Source of the DNA: Mycolicibacterium sp. lyk4-40-TYG-92
GTDB lineage: Bacteria > Actinomycetota > Actinomycetes > Mycobacteriales > Mycobacteriaceae
Assembly (NCBI RefSeq): GCF_030209435.1
Contig: NZ_JARVRX010000001.1
Span: 248,001 to 312,000, forward strand
Length of the DNA: 64,000 bases
Reading direction: 5' to 3'
Shown here: piece by piece, positions 16,987-26,447 of the stretch
How the letters are laid out: each line of letters begins with the position of its first letter
How positions within the stretch are numbered: position 1 is the stretch's first letter
The notes under the pieces: model-generated
What the model was told of the DNA's origin: nothing
Database searches by the model: none
The model's input: the letters and a program-made list of their open reading frames with translations, nothing else
Made by a program: the position numbers and the translations under genes

Positions 16987-18669
16987 TCAGCCCTTTCCTG
17001 CCACGTGCAGTGCCGCGAGGTATCCGAAGGTCATGGCGGGGCCGATGGTCCCGCCGGGGCCGGGGTAGGTGTGACCCATGACCGGTCCACTGACGTTGCC
17101 AGACGCGTACAGGCCCTCGATCACCGAGCCGTCTTCGCGCAGCGCGCGCCCGTGGATGTCGGTGACGATGCCGCCCTTGGTGCCGAGGTCGCCGGGCACC
17201 ATCTTGGCCGCGTAGAACGGGCCGTGCTTGATCTCGCCCAGGTTCGGGTTCGGCTTGTTGGTGGGGTCGCCGTAGTACCGGTCGTAGGCGCTGTTGCCGC
17301 GACCGAAGTCCTCGTCGACGCCGCTGCGGGCGAAGCCGTTGAAGCGCTCGATGGTGGCCTTGAGGGCATCGACGGGCAGCTTGGTCAGCTCCGCCAGCTC
17401 CTCGACGGTGTCGGCCTTGACGACGACGCCGGCCTCGGTCCACTTCTTCGGAATGCGTTGTCCCGGTTGCAGACCCGCGAAGATGTAGCGGTTGCGGTAC
17501 TGCTGGTCGAAGAGCAGCCACGCCGGCACATTCTCACCCGGACCGTCGCCCTGGCCGTACTGGCCGCCGTACATGTGGTGGCAGGCCTCGACATACGGCA
17601 TCGACTCGTTCATGAACCGCTTGCCGTTCATGTTCACGATGATGGAGCCGGGGGAGTTGCGCTCGGAAAGCGCGAACCACGGGTTGTCGGGCAGCGGGAC
17701 CGTTGGGCCCCACCAGGCGTCTTCCATGATCTCCAGTGCGGCACCGAGCTTTTCGGCGGCCAGGATGCCGTCGCCGGTGTTGGCCTTGGCGCCCACGGTC
17801 CAGTCGGTGGTGATCGGCTGGCGCTGGTACTTGGTACGCATCTCCTGGTTGTGCTCGAAGCCACCACTGCCCAGGATCACCGCCCGGCGGGCCCGGATGA
17901 GTTGCGGCTCAGCATTGTTCGCGTCGCGGGCATCAACAACATAGATGCCGGCAACCCGGCTGTTCTCGTAGTACAGGTCGGTCAGCGCGGTGTTCAGCTG
18001 CACGGGGACACCGGCCTTCTGCAGGCCGATGCGCAGCGGGGCGATCAGGGCGCGACCCATGCCGACCAGGTTCTTGCCGGTGAGGCCGGCCCACGTGGCG
18101 CGGACGCCGACCTTGACGCTGCGCAGCACACCGCGCGGGTGGCGCTTGAGCTGGTTGAGCCGGACGTAATCCTGTTGCATCACAACCATGTTGAGCGGGA
18201 CCTTGCCATATGCCGGCTCCAGGCCCTTCTCGTCGACCCCGAGCTTCTTGGCGTTGAACGGCTTGGGTTCGACGGACCGTCCGCCGGCGCGGCCGCCCTC
18301 GGTCTCCGGGTAGTAGTCGGAGTAGTTCGGCACCCAGCACAGCTTGAGCGGCGAATTCTTCAGGACGAACGACAGCATCTCGGGGCCGCGCTGCAGATAG
18401 GTGTCGATCTTCTCTGCGGGCACCACGTCGCCGACGATCTTGTGCAGGTAGGTGCGGGCCGCTTCCGGGCTGTCTTTCACCCCCGCACGCTGCAGAATCT
18501 CATTGTTCGGGATCCAGACGCCGCCACCTGACCGCGCAGTGGAACCTCCATAGTGTGGGGCCTTTTCAACGACTACTGTCGAAAGGCCCTGATGGGCTGC
18601 GGTGAGGGCGGCGACCATACCGGCTGCACCGCTGCCGACGACGACAACGTCGTACTCCTGTCCAGTCAT
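16987..18669 (-). CDS. kstD: 3-ketosteroid delta1-dehydrogenase
   Basis: This FAD enzyme inserts the C1-C2 double bond in ring A of 3-ketosteroids, which with KshA opens ring B. The 560-residue protein starts with the Rossmann motif 'DVVVVGSGAAGMVAALTAA'. It has 'GGSTARSGGGVWIPNN', a central substrate region ('TDWTVGAKANTGDG'), and the C-terminal FAD/catalytic segment 'GHTYPGPGGTIGPAMTFG'. Length fits the family. I set the start at ATG 18669, just before the FAD motif; the longer frame to 18738 would include the KstR operator as coding. The operator ends 1 nt before this ATG and no Shine-Dalgarno exists, so a leaderless mRNA is inferred, with TAACGT as the candidate -10. Confidence 0.94.
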   Translation of the reverse strand: MTGQEYDVVVVGSGAAGMVAALTAAHQGLSTVVVEKAPHYGGSTARSGGGVWIPNNEILQRAGVKDSPEAARTYLHKIVGDVVPAEKIDTYLQRGPEMLSFVLKNSPLKLCWVPNYSDYYPETEGGRAGGRSVEPKPFNAKKLGVDEKGLEPAYGKVPLNMVVMQQDYVRLNQLKRHPRGVLRSVKVGVRATWAGLTGKNLVGMGRALIAPLRIGLQKAGVPVQLNTALTDLYYENSRVAGIYVVDARDANNAEPQLIRARRAVILGSGGFEHNQEMRTKYQRQPITTDWTVGAKANTGDGILAAEKLGAALEIMEDAWWGPTVPLPDNPWFALSERNSPGSIIVNMNGKRFMNESMPYVEACHHMYGGQYGQGDGPGENVPAWLLFDQQYRNRYIFAGLQPGQRIPKKWTEAGVVVKADTVEELAELTKLPVDALKATIERFNGFARSGVDEDFGRGNSAYDRYYGDPTNKPNPNLGEIKHGPFYAAKMVPGDLGTKGGIVTDIHGRALREDGSVIEGLYASGNVSGPVMGHTYPGPGGTIGPAMTFGYLAALHVAGKG

Positions 18670-18670
18670 G

Positions 18671-18684
18671 TAGAACACGTTATA
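18671..18684. promoter_or_regulatory. KstR operator (kstD / hsaE divergent)
   Basis: TAGAACACGTTATA matches TnnAACnnGTTnnA fully. It abuts the kstD start codon (1 nt) and lies 56 nt before hsaE, so binding would block the kstD transcription start directly. Confidence 0.9.
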
Positions 18685-18740
18685 GAATTGCCCGGCCTGT
18701 GGACAACTGCGCCGGTCCATGAAGTTAGGGGAATTCACGA

Positions 18741-19526
18741 ATGCTGTCCGACAACGTGCGTGCCGAGCTCGCCGCCTCGCTGGCCGAAGCTGAGCGCAGC
18801 CGGGTCGCCATGTCGCCGATGACCGACACCTACGCCGACATCGATGTCGTCGACGCGTACGAGATCCAGCTGCTCAACATTCGCCAGCGGGTCGCAGAAG
18901 GTGCCCGCGTGGTGGGACACAAGGTTGGTCTGTCCAGCGAGGCCATGCAGAAAATGATGAATGTGGACGAACCCGACTACGGGCACCTCCTCGACGACAT
19001 GCAGGTATTCGAGGACAAGCCGGTGTTGACGTCGAACTACCTGTCGCCGCGGGTCGAGGTCGAGGTCGGTTTCGTGCTGGCCGATGATCTGCCTGGTGCC
19101 GGCTGCACCGAGGACGACGTGCTGGCCGCCACCGCAGCCTTCGCCCCGGCCATCGAGCTGATCGACACCCGCATCACCAACTGGCAGATCAAGTTGTGCG
19201 ACACCATCGCCGACAACGCCTCCTCGGCCGGCTGGGTGCTGGGCAAGGAGCGGGTGTCGCCCAAGGACATAGATATCAGAGCCATTCCGGCCGTCCTGCG
19301 GTGCAACGGCGAGGTGGTCGGCGAGGGACGCAGCGATGCGGTGCTCGGCAATCCGGTCACCGCGGTGGCGTGGCTGGCCCGCAAGGTCGACCAGTTCGGC
19401 GTGCGGCTCAAGGCCGGCGACGTGGTGCTGCCGGGGGCCTGCATGCGGGCGTTCGATGCCAAGCCGGGTGACGACTTCGTCGCCGAATTCGCCGGATTGG
19501 GTTCTGTCCGCCTGTCTTTCGCGTAA
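18741..19526 (+). CDS. hsaE: 2-hydroxyhexa-2,4-dienoate hydratase HsaE
   Basis: HsaE hydrates the 2-hydroxydienoate released from ring cleavage by HsaD, giving 4-hydroxy-2-oxohexanoate. The 261-residue protein has the fumarylacetoacetate-hydrolase-like hydratase motifs: '[17 protein letters not shown]', '[10 protein letters not shown]', '[16 protein letters not shown]' (metal-binding Glu pair) and '[21 protein letters not shown]'. AGGGGA precedes the ATG. It heads the hsaE-hsaG-hsaF operon, transcribed away from kstD under the shared KstR operator. Confidence 0.94.
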   Translation: MLSDNVRAELAASLAEAERSRVAMSPMTDTYADIDVVDAYEIQLLNIRQRVAEGARVVGHKVGLSSEAMQKMMNVDEPDYGHLLDDMQVFEDKPVLTSNYLSPRVEVEVGFVLADDLPGAGCTEDDVLAATAAFAPAIELIDTRITNWQIKLCDTIADNASSAGWVLGKERVSPKDIDIRAIPAVLRCNGEVVGEGRSDAVLGNPVTAVAWLARKVDQFGVRLKAGDVVLPGACMRAFDAKPGDDFVAEFAGLGSVRLSFA

Positions 19527-19554
19527 TACCCAAAGTGTCTGTAGAGGAGTGAGC

Positions 19555-20469
19555 ATGCCGTCCAAAGCGAGCGTCGCGATCGTCGGCTCGGGAAACATCA
19601 GTACTGACCTGCTGTACAAGCTGCTGCGGTCGGACTGGCTCGAGCCGCGCTGGATGATCGGTATCGACCCGGAGAGCGAGGGCCTGGCCCGCGCCCGCAA
19701 GCTCGGGCTGGAGACCAGCCACGAGGGTGCGGACTGGCTGCTGGCCCAGAGCGAGAAGCCGGACTTCGTCTTCGAGGCCACCAGCGCCTACGTGCACAAG
19801 GCCTACGCGCCGCGGTACGAGGAAGCCGGCATCCGCGCCATCGACCTGACCCCGGCCGCCGTCGGCCCGGGCGTGATCCCGCCGGCCAACCTGCGGGCGC
19901 ACCTGGATTCGATGAACGTCAACATGGTCACCTGCGGTGGCCAGGCCACCATCCCGATGGTCTACGCGGTATCGCGCGTCGTCGACGTGCCCTACGCCGA
20001 GATCGTGGCGTCGGTGTCGTCGGCGTCGGCCGGCCCCGGCACCCGCGCCAACATCGACGAGTTCACCAAGACCACCAGCGCGGGCGTGCGCGACATCGGT
20101 GGGGCCAAGGACGGCAAGGCCATCATCATCCTGAACCCGGCCGACCCGCCAATGATCATGCGCGACACCATCTTCTGCGCCATCCCCGAAGATGCCGACC
20201 ACGCCGCCATCACGCAGTCCGTCAAGGACGTCGTCGCCGAGGTGCAGACCTACGTGCCCGGCTACCGACTGCTCAACGAGCCGCAGTTCGACGAGCCATC
20301 GATGGTCAACGGTGGCCAGCACGTCGTCAGCATCTTCGTCGAGGTGGAGGGTGCGGGCGACTACCTGCCGCCCTACGCTGGAAATCTGGACATCATGACG
20401 GCCGCGGCCACCAAGGTGGGCGAGGAAATTGCGCGCGATCGCATCGCACAGCTGGAGGTTAAGGCATGA
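19555..20469 (+). CDS. hsaG: Acylating propionaldehyde dehydrogenase HsaG
   Basis: HsaG converts propanal made by HsaF into propionyl-CoA with NAD+ and CoA, with channelling in an HsaF-HsaG complex. The 304-residue protein has the nucleotide-binding '[17 protein letters not shown]', the catalytic Cys127 in '[17 protein letters not shown]' and '[20 protein letters not shown]'. I choose ATG 19555 because GAGGAG sits 7 nt upstream and the NAD motif starts there; the frame back to 19336 is a shadow of hsaE. It overlaps hsaF by 4 nt (ATGA). Confidence 0.95.
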   Translation: MPSKASVAIVGSGNISTDLLYKLLRSDWLEPRWMIGIDPESEGLARARKLGLETSHEGADWLLAQSEKPDFVFEATSAYVHKAYAPRYEEAGIRAIDLTPAAVGPGVIPPANLRAHLDSMNVNMVTCGGQATIPMVYAVSRVVDVPYAEIVASVSSASAGPGTRANIDEFTKTTSAGVRDIGGAKDGKAIIILNPADPPMIMRDTIFCAIPEDADHAAITQSVKDVVAEVQTYVPGYRLLNEPQFDEPSMVNGGQHVVSIFVEVEGAGDYLPPYAGNLDIMTAAATKVGEEIARDRIAQLEVKA

Positions 20470-21530
20470 GCACCGCACTGGAACCCGGAGACATCTTCTT
20501 CGACGCAGCGTGGGACGTCCGCCTGACGGACACCTCCCTGCGCGACGGCTCGCACCACAAGCGCCACCAGTTCACCGGTGACGAGGTGCGGGCGATCGTC
20601 GGCGCGCTCGACAACGCCGGCGTCCCCGTCATCGAGGTCACGCACGGTGACGGCCTCGGTGGCTCGAGCTTCAACTACGGGTTCTCCAAGACCCCGGAGC
20701 AGGAACTCATCAAGATCGCGGCCGACACCGCGAAGAACGCCAAGATCGCGTTCCTGATGCTGCCGGGTGTCGGCACCAAGGAAGACATCAAGGAAGCCCA
20801 GGGCAACGGGGGCTCGATCTGCCGCATCGCCACCCACTGCACCGAGGCCGACGTCTCGATCCAGCACTTCGGTCTGGCCCGCGAGCTGGGCCTGGAGACC
20901 GTCGGCTTCCTGATGATGAGCCACACCATCTCCCCGGAGAAGCTGGCCGCGCAGGCCCGCATCATGGCCGACGCCGGCTGCCAGTGCGTCTACGTGGTGG
21001 ACTCCGCGGGTGCGCTGGTGCTCGAAGGTGTCGCCGACCGCGTCGGCGCGCTGGTCGCCGAATTGGGCAACGACGCGCAGGTCGGTTTCCACGGACACGA
21101 GAATCTCGGTCTGGGCGTTGCCAATTCGGTCGAGGCCGTGCGCGCGGGTGCCAAGCAGATCGACGGCTCGTGCCGCCGGTTCGGCGCCGGTGCGGGCAAC
21201 GCGCCGGTCGAGGCGCTGGTCGGGGTGTTCGACAAGATCGGCGTCAAGACCGGCATCGACTTCTTCGACATCGCGGATGCCGCGGAAGAGGTTGTCGCCC
21301 CGGCGATGCCGGCCGAGTGCCTGCTGGACCGCAACGCGCTGGTGATGGGCTACGCGGGCGTGTACTCCAGCTTCCTCAAGCACGCGGTGCGCCAAGGCGA
21401 ACGCTACGGCGTGCCCGCCCACGAGCTGCTGCTCCGCGTCGGCCAGCGCAAGCTGATCGGTGGCCAGGAGGACCAGCTGATCGACATCGCTCTCGAGATT
21501 CAGCGCGAGCGGGCCGAGGGCAAGGCCTAA
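20466..21530 (+). CDS. hsaF: 4-hydroxy-2-oxohexanoate aldolase HsaF
   Basis: This class II, metal-dependent aldolase (DmpG/BphI family) yields pyruvate and propanal. The 354-residue protein has the HMGL-like barrel start '[19 protein letters not shown]', where Arg and Asp are catalytic/metal residues and the following His is the expected general base. The second metal motif is '[16 protein letters not shown]', and the DmpG communication domain follows at the C-terminus. ATGA overlap with hsaG favours equal synthesis of the complex. It ends the operon at a strong terminator. Confidence 0.95.
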   Translation: MSTALEPGDIFFDAAWDVRLTDTSLRDGSHHKRHQFTGDEVRAIVGALDNAGVPVIEVTHGDGLGGSSFNYGFSKTPEQELIKIAADTAKNAKIAFLMLPGVGTKEDIKEAQGNGGSICRIATHCTEADVSIQHFGLARELGLETVGFLMMSHTISPEKLAAQARIMADAGCQCVYVVDSAGALVLEGVADRVGALVAELGNDAQVGFHGHENLGLGVANSVEAVRAGAKQIDGSCRRFGAGAGNAPVEALVGVFDKIGVKTGIDFFDIADAAEEVVAPAMPAECLLDRNALVMGYAGVYSSFLKHAVRQGERYGVPAHELLLRVGQRKLIGGQEDQLIDIALEIQRERAEGKA

Positions 21531-21541
21531 CTGTCGCAAGC

Positions 21542-21581
21542 AAAAACGCCGGCTGTCCCGAAAGGGGCGGCCGGCGTTTTT
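21542..21581. terminator. Bidirectional Rho-independent terminator
   Basis: A 12-bp stem with A/T ends (arms 21542-21553 and 21570-21581, AAAAACGCCGGC type) has a U-run on each strand and an inner CCC/GGG pairing. It lies between the convergent stop codons of hsaF and the WS/DGAT gene. Confidence 0.9.
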
Positions 21582-21592
21582 GCGCAGCCGGG

Positions 21593-23002
21593 TCAGCTGT
21601 TGACGGAATCCGCCGGGGTCTCGCAGCGTGCCACCAACTCGGCGAGCGCCGCCGGCAGCCGGTCGGCGATGGCGTGCGGATCGGGGACCTGGTCGGTACA
21701 GGTGAGGACGCAGATCTGCATGCCGCCCTCGTAGCTCCAGCCGGTGATGTTCATACCCATCGGGAAGACCAGCGGGCCGGTCGAGATGAGCTTTTCCACC
21801 AGTGCGCCGCCGAAGTACAGCTTCTGCTGCGGGCCGCGCATGTTCGAGGCGATCATGCTGAACATCGGCCGCTTCTTGACCTGTGCGCCGATGGTCGGCA
21901 GCACTCGGGAGTAGACCTTGAACAGCGGCCAGTACTCCATCCAGTCGTGCTGCAGCCAGGCATCGCGCTCGCTCTGCACCTCGCGGGCGGTGGTGGTGTT
22001 CGCCGAGATGGTCTTCAACCGGTCGACCGGGTCGACGACGTTGGTGGCGAGTTCGACGTTCCACCGAGCCACCTTGTTGCCCCACCGGTCGCCGTCCTGC
22101 GGGCGCATCGACACGGGCACCACGGCGGTCATGGTGTCGTCACCGACGGGACCGCGGGTGGCCTGATACTCGCGAAGGGCGGTGCTGCACATGGCGAGGA
22201 AGACGTCGTTGACGCTCACGCCGAACGCCTTCGACACCCGTTTGATCTGATCCATCTCGACGTTGACGAACGCGAAGCCGCGGGCCGCGGTCAGCGGCTC
22301 GTTGAACGGCAGGGCCGGCGGGATGAAGGCCTCGGCGTAGCCGGGCTTGCCCGCCTTCTGCCGGTTCTGGATGGTGCGGGTGACCTTGGCCGTGCGGGCC
22401 AGGACCTTCGGGAACCTGATGAGCGACTTGACCTGCTGGCGCGCCACCATCGGCAGCCACTCGGCGGTCGGCGGCCGGTGCTCGTCGGGCACCGGGTGGG
22501 CCGACGGCTCGGGCAACCGGTCTGCGGGGTCCTGGCTGTAGAACTGCTCGAGGAGGCTCAGCGACGCCATGCCGTCGGCCACCGCGTGGTGGATCTTGAG
22601 CACGAGCGCGACGCGGCCGTCGGCGAGTCCGTCGATGTACCACAGCTGCCAGGCCGGCCGGTTCCGGTCGAGCGGCTCTTCGAAGAGTTTGGCGATCTCC
22701 GCACCCAGCTCGCGGTCGGTTCCGGGCGCGGCGGCCGTCGCGCGCTTCATGTGGTAGTTCAGATCGCCGCGGGCGCGGGTGATCCACCACGGCCGGCCGG
22801 CGCCGAAGCGCGGCGACAGCAGCTGCCACTGCAGGGGTTCGACGCGGTCGACGAGGCCGGGCAGCGCGGCCCGCACGGCCTCGAAGGTGATGGGCTCGTG
22901 GCCCTGTTCCGGATCGAGCACGACGGCCTTGATGGTGTGCTGCGGCTGGACGGCACTCTCCCACGCCAGGAAGCTGTTGTCCTCGCCCGATAAACGTCGC
23001 AT
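21593..23002 (-). CDS. WS/DGAT-family acyltransferase
   Basis: The 469-residue protein belongs to the wax ester synthase / diacylglycerol acyltransferase family, which makes triacylglycerol or wax esters from acyl-CoA. The N-terminus 'RRLSGEDNSFLAWES' is typical, and the catalytic HHxxxDG motif appears as 'KIHHAVADGMASLSLLEQ'. Further C-terminal family segments are 'VNDVFLAMCSTALREY', 'TAVVPVSMRPQDGDRWGN' and 'SNMRGPQQKLYFGGA'. Tgs proteins load storage lipid, relevant to a cell living on lipid and sterol, but no KstR site is present. Which paralogue it is cannot be told. Confidence 0.9.
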   Translation of the reverse strand: MRRLSGEDNSFLAWESAVQPQHTIKAVVLDPEQGHEPITFEAVRAALPGLVDRVEPLQWQLLSPRFGAGRPWWITRARGDLNYHMKRATAAAPGTDRELGAEIAKLFEEPLDRNRPAWQLWYIDGLADGRVALVLKIHHAVADGMASLSLLEQFYSQDPADRLPEPSAHPVPDEHRPPTAEWLPMVARQQVKSLIRFPKVLARTAKVTRTIQNRQKAGKPGYAEAFIPPALPFNEPLTAARGFAFVNVEMDQIKRVSKAFGVSVNDVFLAMCSTALREYQATRGPVGDDTMTAVVPVSMRPQDGDRWGNKVARWNVELATNVVDPVDRLKTISANTTTAREVQSERDAWLQHDWMEYWPLFKVYSRVLPTIGAQVKKRPMFSMIASNMRGPQQKLYFGGALVEKLISTGPLVFPMGMNITGWSYEGGMQICVLTCTDQVPDPHAIADRLPAALAELVARCETPADSVNS

Positions 23003-23178
23003 ACATCACTATGAAGCCAGAAATGTGAGCCAGCGGACATGTTGTCTCGGTGATCGGGAACTACCTCTGAATTTCGGCTCGTCCCGCGTTTAGCGTGCTC
23101 ACCATGAGCTGACTCGGCGTCGCGACGCGGAGCCGGAGGGCTCCGCCGGGTCGGCACGATCGTGAATGGAGTAGGGAT

Positions 23179-23976
23179 ATGCAACTGAGGAACAGCCGGG
23201 TTCTGGTCACCGGTGCCAGTCGTGGCCTGGGCCGGAACATCGCGCAGGCGATGGCGCGCCGCGGCGCCGACGTCGCGCTCGTCGCCCGGAACGCCGAGCA
23301 GCTCGAAGAGCTGGCGAAAGAGTTGGGCGGCAAGGCATATCCCGCCGATCTGATGGATCCGGCGGCGGTCGAAGAGCTGCTCGGCCGCGTCGAGGCCGAC
23401 GGCCCCGTCGACGTCATCGTCAACAACGCCGGGGTGGACCGGGTCGGCCGCTTCTACGAGGCGTCGTCACAGGACGTGCGAGACCTGTTGCAGGTCAACC
23501 TGATCGCTCCGATGGAACTGTGTCGCCAGGTGATGCCGGGGATGATCAAGCGCGGCCGCGGGCACATCGTCAACGTGTCCTCGATGGGCGCCATCTCCAC
23601 CGGGCCGGGCGTCACGCTGTACGGCGCCTCCAAGGCCGGCCTCAGCCACTTCACCGCAGGCATCCGCTCCGAGCTGCGGAGCAAGCCGGTCAACACCACG
23701 CTGGTGCAGATCGGTGAGGTCAAGACCGACATGATCGATCACATCCGGTCGTTCGGGCCGGCACGCCGCACCATCGAACGGTCGCTCAAATTCCGGATGA
23801 TCCCCCAGGAACCGCTGGACGCCGACATGGTCGCCGAGGCCATCGCCGATGCCGTCGAGAAGGAAAAGAAGCATGTCATCCTGCCCAAGCGCATCGCGGC
23901 GATGGCCTACCTCACCGAGACCCCGCGCCGGGTCTCCGAACTGATGCTGACCGGTATCGACCAGGACAGCGACTGA
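23179..23976 (+). CDS. Short-chain dehydrogenase/reductase (SDR)
   Basis: The classical SDR of 265 residues has the NAD(P) motif 'VLVTGASRGLGRNIAQAM', 'VIVNNAGVDRVGRFYE', a catalytic Ser in 'IVNVSSMGA' and Tyr-x3-Lys in 'LYGASKAGLSHFTAG'. The Arg after the Gly-rich loop and in 'VARNAEQL' suggests NADP(H) preference. The C-terminal 'AMAYLTETPRRVSELML' is hydrophobic and may touch the membrane. It is spaced 2 nt from a second SDR, so they form an operon. Substrate not known. Confidence 0.85.
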   Translation: MQLRNSRVLVTGASRGLGRNIAQAMARRGADVALVARNAEQLEELAKELGGKAYPADLMDPAAVEELLGRVEADGPVDVIVNNAGVDRVGRFYEASSQDVRDLLQVNLIAPMELCRQVMPGMIKRGRGHIVNVSSMGAISTGPGVTLYGASKAGLSHFTAGIRSELRSKPVNTTLVQIGEVKTDMIDHIRSFGPARRTIERSLKFRMIPQEPLDADMVAEAIADAVEKEKKHVILPKRIAAMAYLTETPRRVSELMLTGIDQDSD

Positions 23977-23978
23977 CC

Positions 23979-24746
23979 ATGGGTGGCGTGCGGGACCTGA
24001 CCGGCAAGGTCGCGATCATCACCGGCGCGGCGCGCGGTCAGGGTGAGGCCGAGGCGCGGCTGTTCGCCGCCCGCGGCGCGCAGGTCGTGCTCACCGACGT
24101 CCTGGTTGCCGAGGGGGAAGCGGTCGCCGCGTCGATCGGCGACGCCGCCCGCTTCCAGCGGCACGACGTCGGCAGCGAAAGTGATTGGCTGACAACGGTC
24201 GAGCTGGCGCTGAGCGAATTCGGCCGCATTGATGTGCTGGTCAACAACGCGGCGATCTGCACCGTCGAACCTCTCATGGAACACACCGCCGAGTCGTGGG
24301 AACGGCAGCTGCGGGTCAATCTGATCGGCCCCTTCTTGGGTACCAAGGCCGTCGTCGAACCCATGCGGGCGCTCGGCGGCGGCTCGATCATCAATGTGTC
24401 CTCGCAGGCCGGACTGCAGGGGCTGGCCGGCTACAGCGCCTACGGCGCCTCGAAGTGGGGCCTGCGTGGCTTCTCCAAGGTTGCCGCAATCGAGTTGGGC
24501 CCCATGGGGATTCGGGTCAATACCGTCTATCCCGGGATGATCGACACCCCGATGGTGGCGCACCTGCCGATCGAACGCGGCCCCGGCGGGCACCCCGGTG
24601 CGCCGCTCACGCGCGTCGGTGCCCCTGAAGAAGTCGCCGAGGTGGTGGCGTTCCTGGCGTCGGATGCGTCGTCGTACATGACGGGTGCGGATCTGGCGGT
24701 CGACGGCGGCGCGAGCGCCGGCCGGATTCCGGTCGTGCCGGCGTAG
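23979..24746 (+). CDS. SDR similar to 3-alpha/20-beta-hydroxysteroid dehydrogenases
   Basis: The 255-residue classical SDR has 'KVAIITGAARGQGEAEARLF', where the Arg-Gly-Gln-Gly loop is characteristic of the 3-alpha(20-beta)-HSD branch. It also has Asp in 'VVLTDVLVAEG' (NAD preference), 'VLVNNAAICTVEPLME', 'INVSSQAG', 'YSAYGASKWGLRGFSK', and the substrate loop 'VYPGMIDTPMVAHL'. Family resemblance makes steroid or other secondary alcohols plausible substrates, but no KstR site was found upstream of the pair. Confidence 0.82.
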   Translation: MGGVRDLTGKVAIITGAARGQGEAEARLFAARGAQVVLTDVLVAEGEAVAASIGDAARFQRHDVGSESDWLTTVELALSEFGRIDVLVNNAAICTVEPLMEHTAESWERQLRVNLIGPFLGTKAVVEPMRALGGGSIINVSSQAGLQGLAGYSAYGASKWGLRGFSKVAAIELGPMGIRVNTVYPGMIDTPMVAHLPIERGPGGHPGAPLTRVGAPEEVAEVVAFLASDASSYMTGADLAVDGGASAGRIPVVPA

Positions 24747-24783
24747 CGAGCGACTTGTCAGACTTCCCCGGCAAGATGGGCGC

Positions 24784-25785
24784 ATGGCCGGGGACGAATC
24801 CACACTGGCGCCGGACCGCCGCCGGCGGGCCGGGTCGATGGAGCTGTTGCTCATCGCCCTCACCGCGCTGGCGCTGTCTGGTTCCTGGGTCAGCGGTGTC
24901 CTGACCGATCACGCCCGTTTGGCAGCCGCGGCCACGGTGTTCTGCGGCGTCTTCGTGCAGGCGCTGCCGTTCCTGGTGCTGGGGGTCATCGTCAGCGGTC
25001 TGGTCGCGGCGTACCTCACCCCGGAGCGGCTGGCCCGCCGGTTGCCGCGCCGGCCGGCGCTCGCGGTGGCGGTGGCGGGCGTCGGTGGTGCAGCACTGCC
25101 CGGATGCGAATGCGGTTCGGTGCCCGTGGCGCGCCGATTGTTCAGCGGGGAGACGGCCGGGGCGGCACTGACCTTCATGCTGTCGGCACCGGCGATCAAC
25201 CCGGTGGTGTTGGTGGCGACGGCTGTCGCGTTCCCCGGCCAGCCGCAGATGGTGGTGGCGCGCTGCGTGGCGTCGCTGCTGACCGCGGTGGTGATGGGGC
25301 TGCTGTGGCAGCGGTGGGGCCGCACCGAATGGGTGACCCGCACGCTGCCCACGCACCATGACGAGGGCGCCTCGCGCTTCACCGTGTTCACCGAGGCGGC
25401 CCGCCACGACTTCCTGCAGTCGGCTGCCTACCTCGTGGTCGGCGCCGGCGCGGCCGCGGTGCTGCGCGCGGCCGTGCCGCCGTGGGTTTTCGAGCAGGTG
25501 GCCGGCAATCTGGTGGTCGGCGTGGTGACCATGGCGCTGCTGGCCGTCGTGCTGGCCCTGTGTTCGGAGGCCGACGCGTTCGTCGCGGCGAGCCTGACCA
25601 TGGTCCCCCTGGTGCCGCGACTGGTGTTCCTGGTGGTCGGCCCCGCGGTGGACGTCAAGCTGTTCGCGATGCAGACCGGTGTGTTCGGCCGGCCGTTCGC
25701 GGTGCGGTTCGCGCCGGTGACGCTGCTGGTGGCCACGGTGTGTGCGACGGTCGTCGGGCTGCTGGTGCTCGGGGGCGCGTCGTGA
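24784..25785 (+). CDS. UPF0718/YcgR-type permease with CxC motif
   Basis: The 333-residue protein has about 8-10 hydrophobic segments and the family hallmark 'LPGCECGSVPVARRL' after the third segment, then 'LTFMLSAPAINPVVLVATAVAFPG'. Such DUF318 permeases usually pair with a TIGR03943 protein, as here. The Cys-x-Cys and a later 'CSEADAFVAAS' suggest metal or thiol chemistry, but transport substrate is unknown for the family. I start at ATG 24784; the frame upstream to 24685 overlaps the SDR gene and is basic/Arg-rich. It overlaps the next gene by 4 nt (GTGA). Confidence 0.83.
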   Translation: MAGDESTLAPDRRRRAGSMELLLIALTALALSGSWVSGVLTDHARLAAAATVFCGVFVQALPFLVLGVIVSGLVAAYLTPERLARRLPRRPALAVAVAGVGGAALPGCECGSVPVARRLFSGETAGAALTFMLSAPAINPVVLVATAVAFPGQPQMVVARCVASLLTAVVMGLLWQRWGRTEWVTRTLPTHHDEGASRFTVFTEAARHDFLQSAAYLVVGAGAAAVLRAAVPPWVFEQVAGNLVVGVVTMALLAVVLALCSEADAFVAASLTMVPLVPRLVFLVVGPAVDVKLFAMQTGVFGRPFAVRFAPVTLLVATVCATVVGLLVLGGAS

Positions 25786-26447
25786 GCCGGGAAACACAGA
25801 ACATCCTGATTCTGTTGATCGGGCTGAGCACGGGCCTGATCGCGGTGAAGGGCACCTACCTGAATTTCGTGAAACCGGCGCTGTTCCCGTGGCTGGTGGT
25901 GGCGGCCGTTCTGCTGGTGGCGCTCGCTGTGGTGTGCCTGGTGCGCGATCTGCGCCAGGGGCCGCCGGGCGGGCATCACCACCGGGGCCTGCTGGCCTGG
26001 CTCCTGCTCGTCCCGGTGGCCCTTACCGCGTTTGTCAGCGTGCCGCCGATGAGCGCGGTGGGCGCCGAGACGGTCACCGCGGCGGTGGCGCCGCCCAAGC
26101 GGGCGTTCCCACCGCTGCCGGCCGACGGGACGGTGTCGCTGCCGGAGGTCGTGCTGCGGGCCGCCGCCGACTCCACGAAAAGCCTTGAGGGACGGACCAT
26201 CACCGTCACCGGATTCACCATGGGCGACGATCTGGCCCGGGTCGTGATCGTGTGTTGTGCCGCCGACGCGCAACTGGCGCGCATCCACCTGACCGGCGCC
26301 CTCGGTCCGCACCCGAACGACACCTGGCTGAAGGTGCAGGGCAGGGTGGTAGCCGGGACGTCCAATCCGTCCACGAATTTCGTCCCGACCATGGAAGTGA
26401 CCAGTGCCGACCCAATCCCCAAGCCCCGCAACACCTACGCGTACTGA
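25782..26447 (+). CDS. TIGR03943 (YcgQ-type) membrane protein
   Basis: The 221-residue protein starts at GTG 25782 in a GTGA overlap. Two or three N-terminal TM segments ('NILILLIGLSTGLIAVKG', 'PWLVVAAVLLVALAVVCLV') and a TM near residue 80 are followed by an extracytoplasmic C-terminal domain with 'SLEGRTITVTGFTM' and a vicinal Cys pair in 'VIVCCAADAQLARIHLTG'. It is the standard partner of UPF0718 permeases. Function unknown. Its 3' end overlaps the presumed GTG start of rqlH by 44 nt. Confidence 0.82.
   Translation: MSRETQNILILLIGLSTGLIAVKGTYLNFVKPALFPWLVVAAVLLVALAVVCLVRDLRQGPPGGHHHRGLLAWLLLVPVALTAFVSVPPMSAVGAETVTAAVAPPKRAFPPLPADGTVSLPEVVLRAAADSTKSLEGRTITVTGFTMGDDLARVVIVCCAADAQLARIHLTGALGPHPNDTWLKVQGRVVAGTSNPSTNFVPTMEVTSADPIPKPRNTYAY

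Noticed and set aside
18670..18738. Longer kstD start
   Set aside because: It would make the KstR operator coding sequence and adds 23 residues before the FAD motif without family support.
20373..22085. 570-residue minus-strand open frame
   Set aside because: It is a shadow of hsaF crossing a strong terminator and the end of the WS/DGAT gene.
23020..23060. Possible KstR site before the SDR pair (GGACATGTTGTC)
   Set aside because: It lacks the AAC half-site of TnnAACnnGTTnnA.
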